From the NCBI GenBank assembly GCA_017307375.1, contig JAFKFH010000004.1, forward strand, positions 248,001-312,000: DNA of 64,000 nt, written 5' to 3'. Source of the DNA: Alphaproteobacteria bacterium (GTDB taxonomy: Bacteria; Pseudomonadota; Alphaproteobacteria; Ferrovibrionales; Ferrovibrionaceae). The stretch's first letter is position 1. Each line of letters begins with the position of its first letter. The notes beneath the pieces are model-generated. The model saw nothing but the letters and a program-made list of their open reading frames with translations. It was not told the DNA's origin and did not search any database. Shown here piece by piece: positions 47,916 to 56,045 of this stretch. Position numbers and translations under genes: made by a program.

Positions 47916-48821
47916 TCAGTCGATCCGGACCGTCGCGGCCAGGAAGTCGAGGAAGGCGCGGACGCGCGCCGGCATCAGCCCGCCCTGGCCGAGGAACACG
48001 GCATGGACCGGGTCGCGATCGCCGGGGTTGCAGTCTTCGAGCACCGCTTCGAGCCGGCCGGCGGCGATGTCGTCGCGGACCTGGAAGGCGGCGAGCCGGG
48101 CAAGGCCCAGCCCGGCCAGCGCCATCAGCCGCAAGGCGTCGCCGTCGCCGGCCAGCGCATTGCCCCGCGCCGGCATGACGACGAGGCCGCTGCCGTCGCG
48201 CAGCGGCCAGCCGGTGCTGGCCCGCGCGAAGCCGAAACCCAGCCGGTTGTGGCCGGCCAGGTCGGCGGGGCCGGCCGGCCGGCCGCGGGCATCGAGATAG
48301 GCCGGCGCCCCCACGATCACCATCGCCGCCTCGCCGAGCTTGCGGGCGATCAGCCCGGAATCCTTCAGCGGGCCGGAACGGATGGCGACATCGGTGCGCT
48401 GGCCGATCAGGTCGACGACCTCGTCGGTCAGCACGACGTCGACGACGACGCGCGGGTGGCGGGCCAGGAATTCGCCCAGCCGCGGCAGCAGGATCTGCCG
48501 GCCGATCGGCACGTTGACGCTGACCCGCAGCCGGCCGGCGGCCTGCTCGGGGCCGGCCGCGCTGCGCTCGGCTTCGTCGAGGTCGGCCAGCACCTGCAGG
48601 CTGCGTTCGTAGAAGGCGCAGCCCTCGGCGGTCAGTTGCAGGCGGCGGGTCGAGCGGTTGACCAGCCGGGCACCCAGCCGCGCCTCGAGCCGCGCGACCA
48701 GCCGGCTGACCGCCGACGGGGTCATGCCGGCAAGCCGGGCGGCCGCCGACAGCCCGCCGGCCTCGACCACCCGGACGAACATCTCCATCTCGCCGGACCG
48801 GTTGACCTCGATGCGCGCCAT
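47916..48821 (-). CDS. LysR-family transcriptional regulator
   Basis: A 301-aa regulator. The N-terminal winged helix-turn-helix reads EMFVRVVEAGGLSAAARLAGMTPSAVSRLVARLEARLGARLVNRSTRR, followed by the effector-binding domain. It is divergent from the SDR gene at 48919 and probably controls it and itself. The effector is unknown. Confidence 0.88.
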   Translation of the reverse strand: MARIEVNRSGEMEMFVRVVEAGGLSAAARLAGMTPSAVSRLVARLEARLGARLVNRSTRRLQLTAEGCAFYERSLQVLADLDEAERSAAGPEQAAGRLRVSVNVPIGRQILLPRLGEFLARHPRVVVDVVLTDEVVDLIGQRTDVAIRSGPLKDSGLIARKLGEAAMVIVGAPAYLDARGRPAGPADLAGHNRLGFGFARASTGWPLRDGSGLVVMPARGNALAGDGDALRLMALAGLGLARLAAFQVRDDIAAGRLEAVLEDCNPGDRDPVHAVFLGQGGLMPARVRAFLDFLAATVRID

Positions 48822-48918
48822 GTTGCGTTGAACTCACAGATGCTGTGCCGCCCCGCAGGCTAGTGCACGATCCGGCGGGCGTCCATGTTCGTCCAGTCGA
48901 CAGCAGCGGGAGCGGACG

Positions 48919-49971
48919 ATGGAACACAAGGTGGCGCTGGTGGCCGGGGCGCAAGGGGTGATCGGCCGGACTCTCGTCGGGCATCTGGCGGGCTTGCCCG
49001 ACTGGCAGGTGATCGGCCTGTCGCGCCGCAAGGCCGAGGCGGCCGACGGGGTGCGCCATGTCGCGGTCGACCTGCTCGACGCCGGCGCGGTCGCCGGGGC
49101 GCTGAGCCGGCTGCCGCCGGTCACCCATGTCTTCTACGCCGCCTATCAGGACCGGCCGGGCTGGGGCGAACTGGTGGCCCCCAATCTCGCGATGCTGGTG
49201 AATCTGGTCGAGGCGGCCGAGGCGGCGAGCCCCCGCCTGCGCCATGTCAGCCTGATGCAGGGCTACAAGGTCTACGGCGCCCATCTCGGCCCGTTCAAGA
49301 CGCCGGCGCGCGAGACCGACGCCGCGACCTTTCCGCCCGAGTTCAACGTCGACCAGCAAGCCTATCTGACGCGGCGCCAGGCGGGCAGGGACTGGACCTG
49401 GTCGGCGATCCGCCCGGCCGTGGTCGGCGGCTTCGCACCGGGTAACCCGATGAACCTGGCGCTGGGCATCGCGGTCTATGCGACGGTGTCGAAGGCGCTG
49501 GGCCTGCCGCTGCGCTTTCCAGGCCGGCCCGGCGCCTACGACCGGCTGCTCGAGATGACCGATGCCGGGCTGCTGGCACGTGCCACGGTCTGGGCGGCGA
49601 CGACCGGGGCCTGCGCCAACCAGGCCTTCAACATCAACAACGGCGATCTGTTCCGCTGGTCGGAGATGTGGCCCAGGATCGCCCGCTTCTTCGCGATGGA
49701 GGTGGGGCCGGGCCTGCCGCTGCCGCTGGCCACGATGATGGCCGACAAGGCGCCGCTGTGGGCCGGCCTGCAGGCGCGGCACGATCTGGTGCCGCACCAC
49801 TATGCGGCATTGTCGCCGTGGCCGTTCCTCGATTTCGTGTTTTCCTGGGACTACGACATGTTCGCCGACGGCACCAAGGCGCGCCGCCTGGGCTTTGCCG
49901 AGCATGTCGAGACCGAGGCGATGTTCATGGGGCTGTTCGCCGACTTGCGGCGGCGCCGGGTGATACCCTGA
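48919..49971 (+). CDS. SDR-family oxidoreductase, PRISE-like
   Basis: A 350-aa extended short-chain dehydrogenase. The NADP-binding ALVAGAQGVIGRTLV is at residue 6, and SRR near 36 fits NADPH preference. HVSLMQGYKVYGAHLGPFKTPARE matches the progesterone 5-beta-reductase/iridoid synthase (PRISE) group, where YKVYG carries the catalytic Tyr and Lys is displaced relative to classic SDRs. It probably reduces an enone substrate. Divergent from a LysR gene. Confidence 0.83.
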   Translation: MEHKVALVAGAQGVIGRTLVGHLAGLPDWQVIGLSRRKAEAADGVRHVAVDLLDAGAVAGALSRLPPVTHVFYAAYQDRPGWGELVAPNLAMLVNLVEAAEAASPRLRHVSLMQGYKVYGAHLGPFKTPARETDAATFPPEFNVDQQAYLTRRQAGRDWTWSAIRPAVVGGFAPGNPMNLALGIAVYATVSKALGLPLRFPGRPGAYDRLLEMTDAGLLARATVWAATTGACANQAFNINNGDLFRWSEMWPRIARFFAMEVGPGLPLPLATMMADKAPLWAGLQARHDLVPHHYAALSPWPFLDFVFSWDYDMFADGTKARRLGFAEHVETEAMFMGLFADLRRRRVIP

Positions 49972-49976
49972 CGGCC

Positions 49977-50057
49977 TCAGCCGCCCTTGACCTGCAGCGC
50001 CAGATAGCCGAGCAGCACGGCCGCGGCCACGGCCCGGATCAACCACACCCTGATCAT
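49977..50057 (-). CDS. Very small membrane peptide candidate (26 aa)
   Basis: The frame reads MIRVWLIRAVAAAVLLGYLALQVKGG: a short basic start, one membrane-spanning stretch and a polar end. It lies in the gap between an SDR and an EamA gene. The ribosome site is weak (GAG only). Supported only by composition. Confidence 0.3.
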   Translation of the reverse strand: MIRVWLIRAVAAAVLLGYLALQVKGG

Positions 50058-50243
50058 CGGGAAATTCTCGCAACGGTGGCAACGAAACCGGGCGGAGATA
50101 TACCGCCCTTTGCCGCCCGCGCGTTGTCAGAAAGTATAACCGCGTGGCCCGGCTTGACGTGTTACCCGGCTTGACTTTGGGCGGCGGTGCTGGCTCTAAC
50201 CCGCCGGGCATTCCCCCCGCAACCGTCCAGGGCCGATCATTCG

Positions 50244-51116
50244 ATGAAACCCCGCGAACTGGCCGCCTATCTGTTCCTGGCCGTCGCCTGGGGCCTGTCG
50301 TTCCTGGTGCTGGTCAGGGTGGTCGCCGCCTTCGGCTGGGTCGGTGCGGTCACTTTCCGCTGCCTGATCGCCGGCGCGACCCTGCTGATCGTCGCCGCCG
50401 TCCTGCGCCGGCGGCTCGATTTCCGGGCGGGGTGGCGCAAGTTCGCCGTGGTCGGCGCCACCACCGTGGCCGGCCAGCTGGTCGGGCTGTCCTACGGCAC
50501 GCCGCTGATCGGCACCGCGATGGCGGCGATCCTGGTCGCCTCGATCCCGCTGTTCGGCATGATCATCGCCCAGGCCTGGGGGCTGGAGCGGGTCAATGCC
50601 CGCAACCTCGGCGGCTTGGCGCTGGGCACCGCCGGCATCGTGCTGCTGGTGGGGTTTCCGGCGGTGCCGATCACCCTGCCGTTCCTGCTCGGCTGTGCCG
50701 CCACGCTGGCCGCCTGTTTCTGCGCCGCCTTCGGCAGCAACTACGCCGCCCGCCACCTGCGCACCGCCGGTTCGTGGGAGGTGACCACCGCGGCCTTCCT
50801 GACCGGCGGGGTGATGACCCTGCCGCTGCTGCTGGCGGTGCCGGTGCCGGCGCTGCCCGGCCTGGCCGACTATCTCCATCTCGTCGTGCTGGGGGCGGTG
50901 ATGTCGGCGCTGACCTACGTGACCTATTTCCGCCTGGTCACCGCGATCGGGCCGACCCGGGCGATCTCGGTCGAATTCGCGGTGACGGCGGTGGCGGTGC
51001 TGGTCGGCGCGCTGTTCCTGGGCGAGACGCTGTCGGCGGTGCAGGTCGCCGGGGCGGTCGTCATCATCGCCGGCTGCGCGCTGGTGCTGGGGCTGGTGCC
51101 GCGGCGGGGCGGCTGA
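50244..51116 (+). CDS. EamA/DMT-family transporter
   Basis: A 290-aa inner-membrane carrier with ten helices in two EamA repeats (AWGLSFLVLVRVVAAFGWVGAVTFR in the first; PTRAISVEFAVTAVAVLVGALFLGETL in the second, with the typical E-x-L end). I chose the ATG at 50244 where the MKPRELAAYLFLAV start matches the family. The substrate is unknown; exporters of metabolites are common in this group. The last 53 bp overlap the convergent tag gene. Confidence 0.82.
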   Translation: MKPRELAAYLFLAVAWGLSFLVLVRVVAAFGWVGAVTFRCLIAGATLLIVAAVLRRRLDFRAGWRKFAVVGATTVAGQLVGLSYGTPLIGTAMAAILVASIPLFGMIIAQAWGLERVNARNLGGLALGTAGIVLLVGFPAVPITLPFLLGCAATLAACFCAAFGSNYAARHLRTAGSWEVTTAAFLTGGVMTLPLLLAVPVPALPGLADYLHLVVLGAVMSALTYVTYFRLVTAIGPTRAISVEFAVTAVAVLVGALFLGETLSAVQVAGAVVIIAGCALVLGLVPRRGG

Positions 51117-51708
51117 ACCGCTGCCTGGCCCGCGCCGCCGCCGGGCGGATGGCGCAGCCTTCGGCGTGATCGTTGACGAGCCCCATTGCCTGCATGAAGG
51201 CGAACACCGTGGTCGGGCCGACGAAGGCCCAGCCGCGCCGCTTCAGGTCCTTCGACAGCGCGACCGATGCCGGCGAGGTGCTGGCGGTCTGCGGCGCGGC
51301 GAGGTCGGCGGCGGCCGGTTCGAAGCGCCAGACATGGGCGGCGAGCGAACCGGCCTCGCGCACCAGCTCGCGGGCGCGGCGGGCATTGTTGATCACCGCC
51401 TCGATCTTGCCGCGATGGCGGACGATGCCGGGATCGTGCAACAGCCGCTCGACATCGGCCGGGCCGAAATCCGCCACCGCGCCGATGTCGAATCCGGCGA
51501 AGGCGCGGCGGAAATTCTCGCGCTTGGCCAGGATCGTGCGCCAGGACAGGCCGGACTGGAAGCTTTCCAGGCACAGCTTCTCGAACAGCCTGGTATCGTC
51601 GGCGACGGGAAAGCCCCATTCGGTATCGTGATAGGCGAGGAATTCGGGCGCGGCCGCGCACCAGCGGCAGCGCGGCCGGCCGTCCGGGCCGGGAAGGGTC
51701 GACGTCAT
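51064..51708 (-). CDS. tag: DNA-3-methyladenine glycosylase I
   Basis: A 214-aa base-excision repair enzyme that removes 3-methyladenine. RCRWC (zinc Cys) near residue 15, YHDTEWGFP, FEKLCLESFQSGLSWRTIL and the catalytic-region Glu, then GPTTVFAFMQAMGLVNDHAEGC with the zinc His and Cys. The Arg/Pro/Ala-rich C-terminal tail of about 20 residues is in the part that overlaps the EamA gene and may be dispensable. It precedes no partner gene on its strand but follows the YciI gene by 5 bp. Confidence 0.92.
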   Translation of the reverse strand: MTSTLPGPDGRPRCRWCAAAPEFLAYHDTEWGFPVADDTRLFEKLCLESFQSGLSWRTILAKRENFRRAFAGFDIGAVADFGPADVERLLHDPGIVRHRGKIEAVINNARRARELVREAGSLAAHVWRFEPAAADLAAPQTASTSPASVALSKDLKRRGWAFVGPTTVFAFMQAMGLVNDHAEGCAIRPAAARARQRFSRPAAAPAPAPARSRR

Positions 51709-51713
51709 CGGAT

Positions 51714-52001
51714 TCAGCCCTGCAGGAAGGCGAGGCGCGGGTCGGTGCGGCCGGGCGCGATTTCCAGGATTTCCGGGCGCACCACATCCTCGGCGACGAA
51801 CGGGTCGGCGGCCAGCCGCGCCTCCAGCGCCTGGCGCGTCAGGTTGTGGGCCAGCACCGCGCCGCCGGCCCCGGGCGGCAGGCTGCCGGTCAGCAGGAAC
51901 ACGCCGTCGGCAAAGCCCCGGGCGATCCAGTCGTTATGCCCCGCCATCAGCTCGGGCGCGCGGGCGCGGTTGGCGGAAAACGTCAGCGTGACGACGAACA
52001 T
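51714..52001 (-). CDS. YciI-family protein
   Basis: A 95-aa ferredoxin-fold protein: MFVVTLTFSANRARAPELMAGHNDWIARGFADGVFLLTGSLPPG. His and Asp in GHNDW and GSLPPG match the putative active-site pocket of YciI proteins. The ATG at 52001 has GAGGAGAG upstream. It lies within the end of the TetR gene by 19 nt and 5 bp before tag, so TetR-YciI-tag form one operon. The enzymatic role is unknown. Confidence 0.82.
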   Translation of the reverse strand: MFVVTLTFSANRARAPELMAGHNDWIARGFADGVFLLTGSLPPGAGGAVLAHNLTRQALEARLAADPFVAEDVVRPEILEIAPGRTDPRLAFLQG

Positions 52002-52579
52002 CGGGTCTCTCCTCGAGCGGCTTGATCGGCGGCCCAGGCGCACATCGCCGCGACCTCGCGGTCGACGAAGGCCTGGTCGCGAAAGGCGGTGGCGAGCGTC
52101 GCGACCCCCTGGCTGCGCATCAGCAGGTGCAGGGCCAGCAGGTCGGCATCGGCCCCGCGCCCCAGCGCGGCGAACTGCCGGGCGAGCCAGTCGCGGAACA
52201 GGGTGAACAGGGCGGCGGCGTCGCCCTGCGCGGCGTGGTCGAGCTTGGCCAGCTCGTTGCACAGCGTGCCGACCGGGCAGCCATGGGCCATGATCGCCGC
52301 CCGGTTGGCCACCAGCATGCCGACGAAGCAGCGGATGCGGCCGAGCGCGTCGCCGCCCTCGGCCTCCCAGCCGTCGAGCATCGCGCGGGTGCGGTCCAGC
52401 CGCCGGACGATGACGGCATCGAGGATCTCGTCCTTGGTGCGGAAGTGATAATAGAAATTGCCCCGCGAGATCCGCACTGCGGCGGCGATGTCGGCCAGCG
52501 ACGTGGCCGCGAAACCCTGTTCGTAGAACAGCCGGTCGGCTTCCTCGACGATCTGCAGGCGGGTCGCCGCGGCGGTCAT
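51983..52579 (-). CDS. TetR-family transcriptional regulator
   Basis: A 198-aa repressor. The helix-turn-helix is TSLADIAAAVRISRGNFYYHFRTKDEILDAV (about residues 26-56). The C-terminal ligand domain has HGCPVGTLCNELAK, typical of the TetR_C group near YciI-type genes. A 49-bp palindrome starts 8 bp upstream of its ATG and is the likely self-operator. It shares an operon with yciI-like and tag genes. Confidence 0.9.
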   Translation of the reverse strand: MTAAATRLQIVEEADRLFYEQGFAATSLADIAAAVRISRGNFYYHFRTKDEILDAVIVRRLDRTRAMLDGWEAEGGDALGRIRCFVGMLVANRAAIMAHGCPVGTLCNELAKLDHAAQGDAAALFTLFRDWLARQFAALGRGADADLLALHLLMRSQGVATLATAFRDQAFVDREVAAMCAWAADQAARGETRCSSSR

Positions 52580-52586
52580 GCGCGAA

Positions 52587-52635
52587 TCTCTAGGTCAATT
52601 GCCCTAAATCAGAATTAGGGCAATTGACCTAGAGA
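52587..52635. promoter_or_regulatory. 49-bp nested palindrome, candidate TetR operator pair
   Basis: The arms 52587-52607 and 52615-52635 are perfect 21-bp inverted repeats around a 7-nt spacer. Each arm itself holds a near-palindrome TAGGTCAATTGCCCTA centred on CAATTG, so the region can offer two dimer sites. It begins 8 bp upstream of the TetR start and ends 71 bp before the divergent ABC-F gene. If transcribed it would form a strong hairpin. Confidence 0.7.
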
Positions 52636-52706
52636 CTCAAGCGCATTGTCGCGCTTGCTGCATCGCGGCATAAGGGGCGCGAAAATTTCGCGAGAACCCC
52701 GCCGCC

Positions 52707-54323
52707 ATGATTCGTTTCGACAATGTCAGCAAGCAGAACGGCAACCGCCTTCTGTTCATCGAAGCTTCCGCCGTGCTGAACCGGGGCGAGAAGATCGGCC
52801 TGGTCGGCCCCAACGGGGCCGGCAAGACCACGCTGTTCCGGATGATCACCGGCGAGGAGGCCCCGGACCTGGGCCAGGTCTCGGTCGAGAAGCAGGTGAC
52901 GATCGGCTATTTCAACCAGGATGTCGGCGAGATGGCGGGCCGCAGCGCGGTGGCCGAGGTGATGGACGGCGCCGGCCCGGTCAGCGCGGTGGCCGCCGAG
53001 CTGGCGACGCTCGAAGCCGCGATGGCCGATTACGAGCGCGAGGACATGGACGAGGTGATCGCGCGCTATGGCGAGGTGCAGGCGCGTTTCGACGAACTCG
53101 GCGGCTATCAGCTGGAGGGGCGGGCGCGCGAGGTGCTGGCCGGCCTCAGCTTCAGCCAGGAGATGATGGACGGCGACGTGGGCAAGCTGTCGGGCGGCTG
53201 GAAGATGCGGGTGGCGCTGGCCCGCATCCTGCTGATGCAGCCCGACGCCATGCTGCTGGACGAGCCGAGCAACCATCTCGACATCGAAAGCCTGATCTGG
53301 CTCGAAGGTTTCCTGAAGGCCTATGACGGCGCCCTGCTGATGACCTCGCATGACCGCGAGTTCATGAACCGCATCGTCACCAAGATCATCGAGATCGACG
53401 GCGGCTCGCTGAACAGCTATTCCGGCGACTACGAATTCTACGAGCAGCAGCGGGCACTGAACGAAAAGCAGCAGCAGGCGCAGTTCGAGCGCCAGCAGGC
53501 GATGCTGGCCAAGGAACTGAAGTTCATCGAGCGTTTCAAGGCCCGCGCCTCGCATGCCAGCCAGGTGCAGAGCCGGGTGAAGAAGCTCGACAAGATCGAG
53601 CGGGTCGAGCCGCCGAAGCGCCGCCAGATGGTGACCTTCGACTTCCCCCCGGCCCCGCGCTCGGGCGACGACGTCGCGGTACTGAAGAACGTGCGCAAGG
53701 CCTATGGTGCCCGCGTGATCTATGACGGCTTCGACCTGACGATCCGCCGCCGCGAACGCTGGTGCGTGATGGGCGTGAACGGCGCCGGCAAGTCGACGCT
53801 GCTGAAGCTGGTGGCGGGCGAATCAACGCCCGACGGCGGCAGCGTACAGGTCGGGGCCAGCGTCAAGATGGGTTATTTTTCCCAGCACGCGATGGAAGTG
53901 CTCGACGGCGAGAAGACGATCTTCGAACAGCTCGAAACGACCTTTCCCCAGGCCAACCAGGGTTCGCTGCGCGCGCTGGCCGGCTGTTTCGGGTTTTCCG
54001 GCGACGACGTCGACAAATACTGCCGCGTGCTCTCGGGCGGCGAGAAGGCCCGGCTGGTGATGGCGATCATGCTCTACAACCCGCCGAACTTCCTGGTGCT
54101 GGACGAGCCGACCAACCATCTCGACCTCGACACCAAGGAAATGCTGATCAAGGCGCTGGCCGACTACGAAGGCACCATGCTGTTCGTTTCCCACGACCGC
54201 CATTTCCTGGCGACGCTGTCGAACCGGGTGCTGGAACTGACGCCGGAAGGCGTGCACCAGTATGGCGGCGGCTATGTCGAGTATGTCGAGCGGACGGGGC
54301 AGGAGGCGCCGGGGCTGCATTGA
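52707..54323 (+). CDS. ABC-F ribosome-associated ATPase
   Basis: A 538-aa soluble protein with two ABC domains and no TM helices. Walker A GPNGAGKTT (about residue 34) and GVNGAGKST; signatures LSGGWKMR and LSGGEKAR; Walker B MLLDEPSNHLD and LVLDEPTNHLD. The inter-domain P-site linker (about 240-310) is basic and helical (EKQQQAQFERQQAMLAKELKFIERFKARASHASQVQSRVKKLDK). It resembles the YbiT branch of translation factors that rescue stalled ribosomes. Resistance is possible but not shown. Confidence 0.88.
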   Translation: MIRFDNVSKQNGNRLLFIEASAVLNRGEKIGLVGPNGAGKTTLFRMITGEEAPDLGQVSVEKQVTIGYFNQDVGEMAGRSAVAEVMDGAGPVSAVAAELATLEAAMADYEREDMDEVIARYGEVQARFDELGGYQLEGRAREVLAGLSFSQEMMDGDVGKLSGGWKMRVALARILLMQPDAMLLDEPSNHLDIESLIWLEGFLKAYDGALLMTSHDREFMNRIVTKIIEIDGGSLNSYSGDYEFYEQQRALNEKQQQAQFERQQAMLAKELKFIERFKARASHASQVQSRVKKLDKIERVEPPKRRQMVTFDFPPAPRSGDDVAVLKNVRKAYGARVIYDGFDLTIRRRERWCVMGVNGAGKSTLLKLVAGESTPDGGSVQVGASVKMGYFSQHAMEVLDGEKTIFEQLETTFPQANQGSLRALAGCFGFSGDDVDKYCRVLSGGEKARLVMAIMLYNPPNFLVLDEPTNHLDLDTKEMLIKALADYEGTMLFVSHDRHFLATLSNRVLELTPEGVHQYGGGYVEYVERTGQEAPGLH

Positions 54324-54371
54324 GGGGGACGCCCGGCTGCTGGGCACCTCGCCCGCGTGGCCGGGTTCAGG

Positions 54372-54664
54372 TCAGGTTGCCGCCGGCCCGGAGCACATTC
54401 CTGACGTCGGTTCGTGAAAAATCGTCACCGACGAAGAGCAGGGGGCAGGCATGCTCCTTCGCCACATCGTAGGTGAAGCAGTCTCCAAGGTTCCGCGTGC
54501 CATCTCGTCGCCGACATTTTGCCGCGCCGCGACGATGCATGCTCCGCGACGGTCGCAGCCGAGATCAGCAGATCGCCCACAACCTCCAGCACGCCGATGC
54601 AGGCATCGGCCTCCGACTCGTTCAGCACGATCGCCATGAGGGTCGAGATATCGACGGCGATCAT
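54372..54664 (-). pseudogene. Broken VapC PIN-domain toxin
   Basis: The start MIAVDISTLMAIVLNESEADAC is a normal VapC N-terminus with the first catalytic Asp and Glu. After residue 41 (VAEH) the match continues in another frame (IVAARQNVGDEMAR). It then skips about 45 residues and resumes in the third frame as NLGDCFTYDVAKEHACPLLFVGDDFSRTDV, ending at TGA 54372. A frameshift and an internal deletion have therefore removed the middle of the PIN domain. The toxin should be inactive. Its ATG overlaps the antitoxin stop by 4 nt. Confidence 0.75.
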
Positions 54665-54918
54665 TCGGGCAGACCATCACTGCCGTAGAGAAAATCCTGA
54701 TTGCGCGCGGCGCTCGGCCCATCCACGGCCTTCGCCGCGGCGGCTTTGCGGACGGCGTCGAGCAGGGACCGACGGGATGCCTTGTCCCGCGCGGCCTTGA
54801 CGGGCACGAGGCGCACGGCAGGGTGACCATGCCGGGTCAGGATGATCTCGTCCCCCGCTTCGGCGCGTCGAACCAGTTCCGTCAACTGTCCCTTCGCGTC
54901 GGTCACGGATACGTACAT
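54661..54918 (-). CDS. Phd/YefM-type antitoxin (VapB role)
   Basis: An 85-aa antitoxin. MYVSVTDAKGQLTELVRRAEAGDEIILTRHGHPAVRLVPV is the Phd/YefM DNA-binding domain, followed by a toxin-binding tail. A perfect AAGGAGG ribosome site lies just upstream of the ATG. The reading frame is intact although the following toxin gene is broken, so the antitoxin may persist as an autorepressor or protect against related toxins. Confidence 0.85.
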   Translation of the reverse strand: MYVSVTDAKGQLTELVRRAEAGDEIILTRHGHPAVRLVPVKAARDKASRRSLLDAVRKAAAAKAVDGPSAARNQDFLYGSDGLPE

Positions 54919-54931
54919 CTACCCCTCCTTA

Positions 54932-54987
54932 CTGGACCAACAAATGGTTCAAATGATCGGCGTCTTTTAGACCGTCATGTGGTCCAG
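54932..54987. promoter_or_regulatory. Inverted repeats upstream of the antitoxin gene
   Basis: CTGGACCA (54932-54939) is inverted at TGGTCCAG (54980-54987). TGGACCA-ACAAA-TGGTTCA (54933-54951) is also a near-palindrome with one mismatch. They sit 14-70 bp upstream of the antitoxin ATG, the usual place for autoregulatory antitoxin sites. Confidence 0.4.
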
Positions 54988-55048
54988 ATCACCGGCATTG
55001 GGCAACTATCCCCGTGCGTTGTCGGCGTGCCTGCGCGGAAAGCAGACG

Positions 55049-55951
55049 TCACCCTCCGACCTGCACGCCGCCGCCGTAAGCCTCGAAGGCCTCGACCAGA
55101 TGGTCGAACAGGGCCGCGACGCGCGGCAGGCGCCGCAGATTTTCGTGGGTGACGATCCAGGCCGGCAGTTGCGGAAGCTCGACGTCCGGCAGCACCCGCT
55201 CCAGCTCGGGATAGCGGGCGGCCGCTGGCACCTGCGCGACGGCGATGCCGAGCCCGGCCCGCGCCAGGGCGAGCTGGGCGGGATGGCTGTCCGTCAGGGC
55301 GATCCAGCGGATATGGGCCGGGTCGCCGATCAGCGCGGCGAAGGCGAGGTCGCTGACCGTGCGGTCCGGCCCGATGAACAGATGCCCGCCGGTCGCGGTC
55401 CGTGACGCGGGGCGGCCATAGGCATCCAGATAGTCGCGGTGCGCGAACAGGCCGAGCGGGATCGACGGCACTTTCCTGGCCACCAGCGCGGCCTGCTGCG
55501 GCGGGTGCATGCGCACCGCCACGTCGACCTGCTGGTCCGGCAGGTCGGCGCTGGCATTGCTCAGTTCGAGTTCGACGGCGAGCTGCGGATGCTTGTCGCG
55601 CAGGCGGCGGAGCATCGGCGGCAGCACCTCGATCCCGACGAATTCGGAAACGCTGAGGCGAACCCGGCCCGCCGCCGCCGTCGCATCCGCCGAGGCGGCC
55701 CGCAGCATCGCCGCCGACGCATGCGCCATCGCGCGGGCGGGGGCTGCCATCGCCTCGGCGGTGGCGGTCGGCACCAGCCCATGCACCGACCGGGTGAACA
55801 GCGCGATGCCCAGCACGGCCTCCAGCCCCTCGATGCGGGCCCGCACGGTCGGCTGCGACAACCCGAGGTGACGGGCGGCGGCCGACAGGCTGCCGGTTTC
55901 CATCACCGCCAGAAACGCGCGCTGGTCATCCCAAGCCACCGGTCTGCTCAT
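55049..55951 (-). CDS. LysR-family transcriptional regulator
   Basis: A 300-aa regulator. The winged helix-turn-helix reads FLAVMETGSLSAAARHLGLSQPTVRARIEGLEAVLGIALFTR. I chose the ATG at 55951 (MSRPVAWDDQRAF), since the frame upstream does not resemble LysR. The effector-binding domain follows. It is divergent from the SDR gene at 56046, with palindromic sites in between, so it probably regulates that gene. Confidence 0.88.
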   Translation of the reverse strand: MSRPVAWDDQRAFLAVMETGSLSAAARHLGLSQPTVRARIEGLEAVLGIALFTRSVHGLVPTATAEAMAAPARAMAHASAAMLRAASADATAAAGRVRLSVSEFVGIEVLPPMLRRLRDKHPQLAVELELSNASADLPDQQVDVAVRMHPPQQAALVARKVPSIPLGLFAHRDYLDAYGRPASRTATGGHLFIGPDRTVSDLAFAALIGDPAHIRWIALTDSHPAQLALARAGLGIAVAQVPAAARYPELERVLPDVELPQLPAWIVTHENLRRLPRVAALFDHLVEAFEAYGGGVQVGG

Positions 55952-55969
55952 AAAATTCTTATAGGCAGA

Positions 55970-56010
55970 TGGCCAAGTGTTGGCAATTTCCTTGCCATCG
56001 AACCTGGCCA
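55970..56010. promoter_or_regulatory. LysR-type binding region between the LysR and SDR genes
   Basis: TGGCAA-TTTCC-TTGCCA (55981-55997) is a perfect 6-bp inverted repeat with the T-N11-A form of a LysR box. TGGCCA flanks it on both sides (55970-55975 and 56005-56010). The sites lie in the roughly 95-bp gap shared by the two divergent genes. Confidence 0.45.
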
Positions 56011-56045
56011 AGAGTCTCCGGGTCGGCAAGACAAGGAGATGACGG

